Shown piece by piece: positions 36,200 to 43,638 of a stretch of DNA of 64,000 nucleotides (positions are counted from its first letter, which is position 1; every line of letters begins with the position of its first letter). The DNA comes from Verrucomicrobium spinosum DSM 4136 = JCM 18804 (GTDB taxonomy: Bacteria > Verrucomicrobiota > Verrucomicrobiia > Verrucomicrobiales > Verrucomicrobiaceae). The position numbers and the translations under genes are program-made. The stretch covers positions 4,311,105 to 4,375,104 of the forward strand of contig NZ_ABIZ01000001.1 of NCBI RefSeq assembly GCF_000172155.1, in the 5' to 3' direction. Below the pieces are notes generated by a model. It had not been told where the DNA came from and did no database searches. It worked only from the letters and a program-made list of their open reading frames with translations.

Positions 36200-36544
36200 T
36201 CATTTTCTGAACATGAAATACACCGCGCCACACATGCAAAGCGCGGCCCACACGAAATCCCATTTCAGAGGCTGCTTCATGTAAAACAACGCAAAGGGCA
36301 CAAATACCGAAAGGGTGATGACTTCCTGGAGAATCTTGAGCTGGGGAAGGCTGAACTCAGTGCTGCCGATTCGATTCGCCGGCACCTGAAGGAGGTACTC
36401 AAACAGGGCAATCCCCCAACTTAGAAGAGCCGCCACAATCCACGGCTTGGACTTCATGTCCTTGAGATGGGCATACCACGCGAAAGTCATGAAAACGTTC
36501 GAGGCGGTAAGCAGAAGAATGGTTTTCCAGGCGGCGGGGGACAT
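36200..36544 (-). CDS. DUF486 (DMT-like) small membrane protein
   Basis: This 114-residue protein has four hydrophobic segments and the DUF486 pattern: NVFMTFAWYAHLK near the N-terminus, FEYLLQVPANRIGS in the middle, and SLPQLKILQEVITLSVF. DUF486 proteins resemble small drug/metabolite transporters but have no proven substrate. The ATG at 36544 gives the family length, and a further upstream start adds 21 basic residues of no clear use. Confidence 0.88.
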   Translation of the reverse strand: MSPAAWKTILLLTASNVFMTFAWYAHLKDMKSKPWIVAALLSWGIALFEYLLQVPANRIGSTEFSLPQLKILQEVITLSVFVPFALFYMKQPLKWDFVWAALCMCGAVYFMFRK

Positions 36545-36654
36545 ACAGGGGTGTGGTCTGCGAAGATGATTTATTAGGCGCAAACGACAATTTTGCTCCT
36601 TGACCAACGTTAAGATTTCCCCTTATTGGACATCAAAAAGCGCCCAGTTTAATC

Positions 36655-37008
36655 ATGCGGAAATCAGCAGTTCCAGGAAAACTCGCCATCCTCGGCATTT
36701 TGGTCCTTTGCAGCCCAGCTTGCACGGAACACAAACGCCTTGCCAGTGAGACGGTGATCATACGGCAAAAGCTCGAGGAAGCGGAGCAAAGCTTAAAGGA
36801 TCTCAACGATGAGTATCGGATTCTTGCCGATAATCTCAACGCCTTGAAAGCCGACCCTTCTCTCAAGCAGTCTGGCAAAACAACTCCTGAGGATCGCGCC
36901 AGAAAATTGCAAGCCGAGATTGATTCCCTTACCAACCAGAAGGCAGACGCGGAAAAAGCGCTGGCTGTGTTGAAAGAGGACTTCGAGAGCTACAAAAAGG
37001 CAAACTAA
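36655..37008 (+). CDS. Coiled-coil lipoprotein
   Basis: This 117-residue protein has a lipoprotein-like signal, with Cys in the lipobox-like CSPAC (about residue 23). A long heptad-rich helix follows (KLEEAEQSLKDLNDEY, LQAEIDSLTNQKADAEKAL). It lies 36 bases before a membrane-anchored coiled-coil protein, and the two are probably one operon. The divergent gene upstream is DUF486. The likely role is in the envelope, possibly by forming a complex with the next protein (inference). Confidence 0.72.
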   Translation: MRKSAVPGKLAILGILVLCSPACTEHKRLASETVIIRQKLEEAEQSLKDLNDEYRILADNLNALKADPSLKQSGKTTPEDRARKLQAEIDSLTNQKADAEKALAVLKEDFESYKKAN

Positions 37009-37044
37009 GCCACCCCCCGCCAGGCAAATTCAGCTGATTATTTT

Positions 37045-37917
37045 ATGGAAAACCGCATCGTAGGCATGCTGGCCGCATTCTTCTTCATCGTGCTCTTTGC
37101 AGTCGGTGTAAGCTACTTTTTTGAAATTGATTCCCGACGTTCCGAGTACAATCAAGCAAAGAGCCTGCTCGAGTCCCATCAAACCGGCATCGCGAACAAA
37201 CAGTCGCAGCTGGACGCTTTGCGAATTCAATACGACGTCACCCGGGAACTCGTGGAACGCAACTCAGGACTCAGCGACGCGAAGTCAAGACTCACCCGAG
37301 AAGTCTCCGAGCTCAAGGCTGCCAAGGAAAAGCTGGTGTCTGATTTTGCGGGTGAAGTCATCAAGGCACGAGGCAGAGCTGAGGGAGCAGAATTGGGCGT
37401 GATCACTTTGGCGACAGGGCAAGGGCTCCAGGCTGCCAAGATCCAAAAAGTCACCGAGGATGACGTAACCATCACCCACAACCTCGGCGTGACCAAGGTC
37501 GCCCCGGAAAACCTGCCTGCTGACCTCCGCCAGAAGTTTCGTCATGGCATGATCCCATTCACGTTGTTGAAGCCGGGTGCCGAGCCGACCCCAGTAGCCA
37601 TCTTACCAGCAGCAGAGTCGGCCCCTGCCCCGACTGCAAGCCTGACAAAGGTTAGTCGCATCCAGGTCGAGATCGAACAGAAGCAAAACCAGATTACCCA
37701 GCTTGAGCAAGTGCGATCTCAGTGGCTGAGCAAGGCTAGCCAACTTCGGAACCAGGCTTCCGCCGCCCAATTCAATGGGCGCCCCAGCTACACCTTCAAC
37801 GCCCAGGCCGCACAATGCGAACAGAATGCTGCACAGGCCTCTCAGCAAACATTGTCCATCAGAAACGAGATCGCCCGACTTCAGTCGGATCTCTCCAACG
37901 CGGCTGCGGGAAGATAG
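37045..37917 (+). CDS. Membrane-anchored coiled-coil protein with SHD1-like segment
   Basis: This 290-residue protein has an N-terminal membrane anchor (MLAAFFFIVLFAVGVSYFF), a coiled coil (about 35-110), and a middle stretch TITHNLGVTKVAPENLPADL that follows a common Verrucomicrobiota motif (an SHD1-like gene-context signature). A Pro/Ala linker leads to a second coiled coil (about 205-290). It is probably a periplasmic structural protein. It pairs with the preceding lipoprotein gene. No enzymatic motif is present. Confidence 0.72.
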   Translation: MENRIVGMLAAFFFIVLFAVGVSYFFEIDSRRSEYNQAKSLLESHQTGIANKQSQLDALRIQYDVTRELVERNSGLSDAKSRLTREVSELKAAKEKLVSDFAGEVIKARGRAEGAELGVITLATGQGLQAAKIQKVTEDDVTITHNLGVTKVAPENLPADLRQKFRHGMIPFTLLKPGAEPTPVAILPAAESAPAPTASLTKVSRIQVEIEQKQNQITQLEQVRSQWLSKASQLRNQASAAQFNGRPSYTFNAQAAQCEQNAAQASQQTLSIRNEIARLQSDLSNAAAGR

Positions 37918-37944
37918 TCCTTGGGTCGTTTATTTCCTATGTGA

Positions 37945-37977
37945 AGCCCCGCCCGGTTCTCCCTGGCGGGGCTTTTT
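37945..37977 (+). terminator. Intrinsic terminator of the coiled-coil operon
   Basis: AGCCCCGCC pairs with GGCGGGGCT around an 11-base loop, and a T-run follows. It lies about 28 bases after the stop at 37917. Confidence 0.8.
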
Positions 37978-38046
37978 TCCGGGCTATTGCAGATTTCAGC
38001 GATGACTTCCTGGAAGATCCGCAGTCATCTGAAGTATTAGACTTGC

Positions 38047-39366
38047 ATGAAGAAGTCACCGTCGCTTCTCACCCGCCGGTCTCTCATGGCCGGGATCCTC
38101 GCTTCAGCCTCTGCGCCCCTCTGGGTGCCAGCCCGCGTCCTTGGGCTTGGCGGAGCCGTCTCCCCATCCAACCAGATCTCCCTAGGGGTCATCGGCGTGG
38201 GACGGCAAGGCCAGGTGGATATGCAGGCGTTCATGAACCATGACGACGTGCGAGTCACGGCGCTCTGTGACGTGAATGAGCGCAATCTGGCTGCCGCCAG
38301 GGGCATCCTGGCTCAGAAATATGGTGGTGCCCACGTGCGGTCCTTCGCCGACTTCCGCGAACTCAATCTCGACATCTCGGTGGACGCCGTCCTGATGGCG
38401 CTGCCTGTCCACTGGCACAGCATCCCCTCCACCGACGCCATCTTGAAGGGCAAGCACATCTACCATGAAAAGCCGATGGCCCTGTCCTTTGCTGAATCCC
38501 GTCACGTCCGGGAAGCGGTACGCCGCAGCCGGGTGACCTTCCAGTTCGGGACTCAGCAACGCAGCGATCTCAAGTTCCGCTGGGCCTGCGAACTCGTCCG
38601 AAATGGACGTATCGGAAAGTTGCAGGAGATTCAGGTGGGCGTGGAGGGCGGCATCCAGACGGAAGTCTTCCCAGTTCAGAAGATCCCAACCTACATCCAG
38701 TGGGACCAGTGGATGGGACCTGCCCCGGAGTCCCACTTCAGCAGCAAGAAGCTGGACCGCCGGTACCACGAGAACATCACCGATTTCTCCCTGGGTATGA
38801 TCTCATGCTGGGGCATTCATCACCTTGACATCGCCCAGTGGGGCAACGGCACAGATGACACGGGGCCGGTGAGCGTTGAAGGTCAGGGCACCTATCCGGC
38901 CAGCGGCACCTGCAATGCCGTGCAAACCTGGAAAGTCCGGTATGAGTACGCCAACGCCGCCCCAATCACCTTTGCCAGCGAGGGCGAGGAGATCACTCAC
39001 GGCATCAAGTTCATCGGCGATGCAGGATGGCTCCAGGTGAAGCGAGGAAAGATCTGGTCCTCAGATGAAAAGCTGCTGCTCGATCCTCAAAACAAAGAAG
39101 GCACCATGCCAGTCAAGTTGCCCGTAAGCACAGACCACACACGCAATTTCCTGGATGCGATCAAAGCCCGGTCCACTCCGATCTGCGGCATTGAGACGGC
39201 GGTGCGGTCAGACACCCTTTGCCAACTCGCCTCCATCGCCCTCCGCAGTCGGAGAAAACTCGCGTGGGATCCGGTGAGCGAAAGCTTTGGCACCGACACC
39301 AAGGCGGCACGTCTTTTGGAGGCGCGTCCGTTTCGCGGCGATTGGAAATTGCCCGCGATCAGCTAG
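38047..39366 (+). CDS. Exported Gfo/Idh/MocA-family oxidoreductase (Tat-type)
   Basis: This 439-residue protein has a twin-arginine-like signal (TRRSLMAG, residues 9-16), so it is probably a periplasmic NAD(P)-bound enzyme. The Rossmann loop is GVIGVGRQG (residues about 47-55) and the conserved EKPM is at 141-144. A His-containing motif for sugar turnover is in SCWGIHHLDIAQWG. Relatives act on sugars or sugar lactones, which fits the DUF1080/DUF6807 genes in this window. The stop overlaps by four bases the end of the convergent Cys-rich gene. Confidence 0.88.
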   Translation: MKKSPSLLTRRSLMAGILASASAPLWVPARVLGLGGAVSPSNQISLGVIGVGRQGQVDMQAFMNHDDVRVTALCDVNERNLAAARGILAQKYGGAHVRSFADFRELNLDISVDAVLMALPVHWHSIPSTDAILKGKHIYHEKPMALSFAESRHVREAVRRSRVTFQFGTQQRSDLKFRWACELVRNGRIGKLQEIQVGVEGGIQTEVFPVQKIPTYIQWDQWMGPAPESHFSSKKLDRRYHENITDFSLGMISCWGIHHLDIAQWGNGTDDTGPVSVEGQGTYPASGTCNAVQTWKVRYEYANAAPITFASEGEEITHGIKFIGDAGWLQVKRGKIWSSDEKLLLDPQNKEGTMPVKLPVSTDHTRNFLDAIKARSTPICGIETAVRSDTLCQLASIALRSRRKLAWDPVSESFGTDTKAARLLEARPFRGDWKLPAIS

Positions 39367-40118
39367 CCATCCGCCGGCTCTCCTGGGAGCTTGCGCTTCG
39401 CGAGCCGTATCGCAGGCCAGAGCAATTCCAGACAGCCGTCATCAGCGCGATGACGCACCCCCTTGGCTGTGGGCAGGTCAGTTTGGAGTTTAATCACGGG
39501 GCCGCCTCCAGCTTTCCCTTTCATAACGGGAGAGGGCATGACTGGCTTGCCCCCGCTCTTGGAGACAGCAGCCGTCTTTGTAGCCTCGCTTTCCTCCGGC
39601 GTCCAGACCTCCCAGTCGGGCGGCACCCCGGGGAGTTCTTCAAAGAACCTGCGTCGCACGTCGCGCGTTTTTTCACTCAACAATTCATGCATGCCGAGCT
39701 GGCACCCCTCGCAGATCATCAGGCTGTCGATCAGGCTCGTCTCCCGGCACAAGGCCGTGATGATGTAGTCCTTCATGGGTGTCTCCACCTTGGACTTGCC
39801 ACAAAAGGCGCATTCTCCTGTACCATGCACCTCCCGGAGATTCTCCTCCTGGTGCCGCAGCATATTGATCTTGGACTCCTCGGAGAACTCCTCCAGCAGC
39901 GAATCGCGGCATGGAGAGCAGAAGCAATACTCGAAGACGCACTCCCCGTTCCTGTAGGCTTTGTTGATCTGGTAGTTGTCGAAGATGCTCAGCAACTCTC
40001 CACACCGGGAGCAGTTTTGGAACGGTCGCTCCTCGTACTCAGAATGAAATTCCCGGGGGATCGGTTTTTCCGATTCCGGCTCTGGCGCGTCGTCAAGGTC
40101 TGGATCGTGGTCCGGCAT
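39363..40118 (-). CDS. Cys-rich, zinc-ribbon-like protein of unknown function
   Basis: This 251-residue protein has four CxxC-type knuckles: NCSRCGEL, FCSPCRD, ECAFCGKS and ICEGCQLG, which would bind zinc. The N-terminus is acidic and the C-terminus is a basic, Pro/Lys/Gly-rich tail. No catalytic domain is visible. Its 3' end shares four bases with the end of the oxidoreductase gene on the opposite strand. A DNA-, RNA- or protein-binding role is possible, but nothing more specific can be said. Confidence 0.65.
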   Translation of the reverse strand: MPDHDPDLDDAPEPESEKPIPREFHSEYEERPFQNCSRCGELLSIFDNYQINKAYRNGECVFEYCFCSPCRDSLLEEFSEESKINMLRHQEENLREVHGTGECAFCGKSKVETPMKDYIITALCRETSLIDSLMICEGCQLGMHELLSEKTRDVRRRFFEELPGVPPDWEVWTPEESEATKTAAVSKSGGKPVMPSPVMKGKAGGGPVIKLQTDLPTAKGVRHRADDGCLELLWPAIRLAKRKLPGEPADG

Positions 40119-40246
40119 CGGGATTAGGGCGATGCTTCAAGGCAACAATTAGTATGCCACAAAGGCAATGCTGGAATCGTAGAAAAGTAGAAAATGTTGC
40201 CTCATTTTCTGCCGTTGTTGTCTTAGATTGATATTCTTTTGTCCCA

Positions 40247-41449
40247 ATGCTGACCTCTGCCCTCTTCAAAACCACCTCAGCCAGAGCTAATTTCCCCGGA
40301 TTTCGCCGGAAGATGGTTCTGGCGGGCCTGGCGGGAGCGCTTCTGGTGCTGCCCGCCATTGCATCCGCGCAGGACTGGCAGATGGGGCGAGGTGATGCCG
40401 CCATGCGCGGCCAGTCCCCTACCGCGCTGAATTTCCCGCTGGAACTGGCCTGGACAGCGGAACTGGGGAACAAAGCTCGCCGGGAAGGCGTCATCGCCAC
40501 CCCGGTCGTGCGCGACGGCAAGGTGTATGTCGGATCCCAAAGCGGAAATTTTGCATGCCTTGACCTCACAACTGGCAAAGAGGTCTGGAAGATCAAAAAG
40601 GACAGCTTTTTCGAGGGCAACGCAGGTTTTGCGGGGGCGCTGGTCATCGTCGGATGCGGAGATGCCTTTGTTTATGCGTTTGACGCCGCGACCGGCAAAG
40701 AGGTATGGAAGTTTGAGACGGACGGCGAGGTCCACGCCGGGGTCAACCACTGGACGGGACCCGATGGAAAGCAGCGGGTCTTGATCGGCAGCTACGACAA
40801 CCGCCTCTATTGCCTGGATGCGGCGACTGGCCAGAAGCACTGGGACTACGAGACGACAAACTACGTCAACGGTGCCGTGGCCATTTATGAGAACCAGGTC
40901 GTCTTCGGCGGGTGTGACGGGGTGCTGTACGTCCTGGACATCGCCACCGGTAAAGAAGTGAAAAAGATCGAGGTGGGTGCCTACATCGGCAACAACGTCG
41001 CCGCAGACAAAGGCATGGCCTATGTCGCCCACTATGGGAACCGCGTTTCCGCCTTCTCCTTTGGGGATGGGGCCAAGCTCTGGGAGTTTGGCGAGCGTGA
41101 ATTCCCCTACTATGCTGCTCCAGCCGTTAACGATACCTGGGTGGTGGCTGGAGGACGTGACAAACGAATCTATGGCCTTGACCGCGCCAAAGGTGAGGCA
41201 AAATGGCAGTTCCGCACCCGGGGCGATGTGGACAGCTCACCCGTCATCTGTGCGGGCGTCCATGTCATTGCCGGCAGCAACGACGGCTATTTTTACGCGC
41301 TCGACCTGTCCAAAGGCGAAGAAGTCTGGCGGTATGAGGTCGGTGCACCTGTCAAGACGGCTCCGGCCGTGGCGGGTGACTATGTCTTAATTGGAGCGGA
41401 TGACGGGAACGTCTATTGCTTCAAGAACGGCAAGTCTACCCCAAAATAA
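40247..41449 (+). CDS. Exported PQQ-type beta-propeller protein (BamB/quinoprotein-like)
   Basis: This 400-residue protein has an N-terminal hydrophobic segment (MVLAGLAGALLVLPAIASA, residues 23-41) that serves as a signal. About seven or eight blades follow, each with the repeat LDxxTGKEVW (LDLTTGKEVWKIK, FDAATGKEVWKFE, LDAATGQKHWDYE, LDIATGKEVKKIE, LDRAKGEAKWQF, LDLSKGEEVWRYE). No PQQ-binding ligand set is assigned. It could be a scaffold such as BamB or a general propeller. The start at 40247 is a guess; an internal ATG at 40313 would also give a signal peptide. Confidence 0.85.
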   Translation: MLTSALFKTTSARANFPGFRRKMVLAGLAGALLVLPAIASAQDWQMGRGDAAMRGQSPTALNFPLELAWTAELGNKARREGVIATPVVRDGKVYVGSQSGNFACLDLTTGKEVWKIKKDSFFEGNAGFAGALVIVGCGDAFVYAFDAATGKEVWKFETDGEVHAGVNHWTGPDGKQRVLIGSYDNRLYCLDAATGQKHWDYETTNYVNGAVAIYENQVVFGGCDGVLYVLDIATGKEVKKIEVGAYIGNNVAADKGMAYVAHYGNRVSAFSFGDGAKLWEFGEREFPYYAAPAVNDTWVVAGGRDKRIYGLDRAKGEAKWQFRTRGDVDSSPVICAGVHVIAGSNDGYFYALDLSKGEEVWRYEVGAPVKTAPAVAGDYVLIGADDGNVYCFKNGKSTPK

Positions 41450-41502
41450 GCTCCCCTCTTCGCCTGCCCGACCCCTATTTTTCGTTACCTTTTCCCTCTT
41501 CC

Positions 41503-42846
41503 ATGTCTTCCGCCACAGAACCTGTCAGCGATGCCGCCAAGGCCAAGCACCATGCCACGGAGGCTGGCAACTACTTCGTTGCCAACTATCCGCCCTTCTC
41601 CTTCTGGCAAAAGGAGCAGGTCTTCGCCGTCGAGAAGGTGCTCGACAGTCCCGCACCGCATGACATCCCTCTGGGCGTTTACTTCCACATCCCCTTCTGC
41701 CGCAAGCGCTGCCACTTCTGCTATTTCCGCGTTTACACAGACAAGAATGCGGCTGAGATCCGCAAATACATTCACGCAGGCATGGAGGAGTTCGCCCGCT
41801 ATGCCGCACGCCCCTACCTTCAGGGCCGCAAACCGCACTTCGTTTACTTTGGCGGCGGCACCCCTTCCTACCTCTCCGTACCGCAACTTCAGGAGCTGAC
41901 CAACCGCATGAAGGACCTCATGCCGTGGGATCAGGCCGAGGAAGTGGCATTCGAAGCCGAACCGGGGACCCTCAATGAAAAGAAGCTCGAAGCCATCCGC
42001 GAGATCGGTGTCACGCGGCTCAGTCTCGGGGTAGAGCACTTTGACGATCACATCCTGGAATCAAACGGCCGGGCCCACCGCAGTGGGGAGATCGAGCGCG
42101 CCTACCGTTTTGCCCGGAGCTTGGGCTTCGAACATATCAACATCGATCTGATTGCCGGGATGATGAATGACACGGAGGAACTCTGGAGAGCCGCCGTGGC
42201 CAAGGCGGTGGAGATGCAGCCCGACTGCGTGACGATCTACCAGATGGAAGTGCCGTATAACACCGGCATCTACAAGCAAATGCAAACCGACGGCAAGGTC
42301 ACAGCCCCCGTCGCTGACTGGGAGACCAAGCGGGCCTGGGTCAACTACGCATTCGAAGAGTTTGTGAAGACGGGTTACACCGTCACCAGCGCCTACACCG
42401 TGGTGAAGAACCCGGAGACCATCAAGTTCGTCTATCGCGACTCGCTCTGGGAAGGGGCAGACCTCCTTCCGATCGGTGTCGCCTCATTCGGCCACCTGGG
42501 CGGCATCCACCTTCAGAATCAGGCTGACATCGCCCCCTACATCGAGACGATTGAGCGAGGTGAAAGCGCCATCTTCCGCGCGTACGCCACCAGTCCCGAC
42601 GAGCGCTTCATCCGCGAGTTCATCTTGAAACTCAAGCTCGGCAGCGTGAAGCCCAGCTACTACCAGACCAAATTCGGCGAGGATGTGCTCACCCGCTTTG
42701 CCCCTCAATTGGGCTGGATGCAGAATGAAGGCTTCGCGACGCTCGGCCCCGATGAGATCCGCCTCACGCGAGATGGCTTGCTGCAGGTGGACCGACTGCT
42801 GCACGAGTTCTTCCTGCCCCACCATCGGAGCGCGCGCTACACCTAG
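41503..42846 (+). CDS. HemW-like radical SAM protein (coproporphyrinogen-oxidase family)
   Basis: This 447-residue protein has the radical SAM cluster C66-x3-C70-x2-C73 (FHIPFCRKRCHFCYF), followed by FGGGTPSYLSV and LSLGVEHFDDHIL. It is in the HemN/HemW superfamily. Canonical HemW has CDF after the cluster; this one has CYF, so the last aromatic position differs. True coproporphyrinogen activity is unproven. The ATG at 41503 fits the family N-terminus. The next gene is chorismate-lyase-like, with a 51-base gap. Confidence 0.82.
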   Translation: MSSATEPVSDAAKAKHHATEAGNYFVANYPPFSFWQKEQVFAVEKVLDSPAPHDIPLGVYFHIPFCRKRCHFCYFRVYTDKNAAEIRKYIHAGMEEFARYAARPYLQGRKPHFVYFGGGTPSYLSVPQLQELTNRMKDLMPWDQAEEVAFEAEPGTLNEKKLEAIREIGVTRLSLGVEHFDDHILESNGRAHRSGEIERAYRFARSLGFEHINIDLIAGMMNDTEELWRAAVAKAVEMQPDCVTIYQMEVPYNTGIYKQMQTDGKVTAPVADWETKRAWVNYAFEEFVKTGYTVTSAYTVVKNPETIKFVYRDSLWEGADLLPIGVASFGHLGGIHLQNQADIAPYIETIERGESAIFRAYATSPDERFIREFILKLKLGSVKPSYYQTKFGEDVLTRFAPQLGWMQNEGFATLGPDEIRLTRDGLLQVDRLLHEFFLPHHRSARYT

Positions 42847-42897
42847 GAGCCACCTTCCCATCCAGATCAGACCTGTGCGTTTCATGCAAATCCTGCC

Positions 42898-43488
42898 ATG
42901 ACTCAAGTTCTGGAAGCCCAAACTCCAACCGGGGCAATGCCTACAGACATTCTGGCACCTCTCCGGTTTTTCTATGGCCTGGGCAGCGAGAGCCCCCGGG
43001 TCACCTTCCTTGAGCCAGAGTCCATGCCGGAGGCAGAGCGCTGGCTCCTCGTGCATGCCACGGACATGACGCCGCGTCTGGCGGAGTATCACCACGATAA
43101 CATCACCCTGGATGTGCATGCCCGGTCTCGTCTGGGAAACTACCTGGTACGAGCTTCCGTGCTGAAGCGGCAGACGGACAGGATCCCGGTTGAGTTTGGT
43201 GCCATCGGCATTCATTTGGATGGGTTCGATGATCACACCCGACGTCTCGTGCTGGAAGGTCAGATACCTCTTGGGGGCATTCTCCAGCAAGAGCGGGTGC
43301 CCCACACCAGCCATCCCAGCGGCTATTTCCGCATCGAAATCGACCACCGGCTGGCCACCCTGCTGGGTGCCCGGGAGGGGCAAACCCTCTTCGGCCGCTG
43401 CAATGACTTGCGACATGCCAACGGTGCCTGTCTGGCGGAGGTGGTGGAGGTCTTGCCGGGTGCAGAGCAACTGCGAGATGGGAACTGA
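42898..43488 (+). CDS. Chorismate pyruvate-lyase-like (UbiC/DUF98) protein
   Basis: This 196-residue protein resembles the UbiC/DUF98 fold. Key segments are LLVHATDMTPRLAEYHHD, GNYLVRASVLKRQTDRIPV (bearing the Arg/Lys of the binding site) and EFGAIGIHLD, with PLGGILQQERV near the C-terminal region. UbiC makes 4-hydroxybenzoate from chorismate. Verrucomicrobia mainly use menaquinone, so 4-hydroxybenzoate would need another fate. It follows the HemW-like gene by 51 bases. A different aromatic or lipid-binding role is possible. Confidence 0.65.
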   Translation: MTQVLEAQTPTGAMPTDILAPLRFFYGLGSESPRVTFLEPESMPEAERWLLVHATDMTPRLAEYHHDNITLDVHARSRLGNYLVRASVLKRQTDRIPVEFGAIGIHLDGFDDHTRRLVLEGQIPLGGILQQERVPHTSHPSGYFRIEIDHRLATLLGAREGQTLFGRCNDLRHANGACLAEVVEVLPGAEQLRDGN

Positions 43489-43638
43489 TCCCTTCCCGCC
43501 TGTTCCGGCGGACGGACCTCTGTACGGTCGGCCGCGTCACCGGGACTTTTGGGCGGTGGCATTGTCACCGCTCAGGACTGGCATCATTTGCCTTTCCCGC
43601 AAACTCCGCTAGGCTCCGCGTCCACCATTTTCAGCCCG

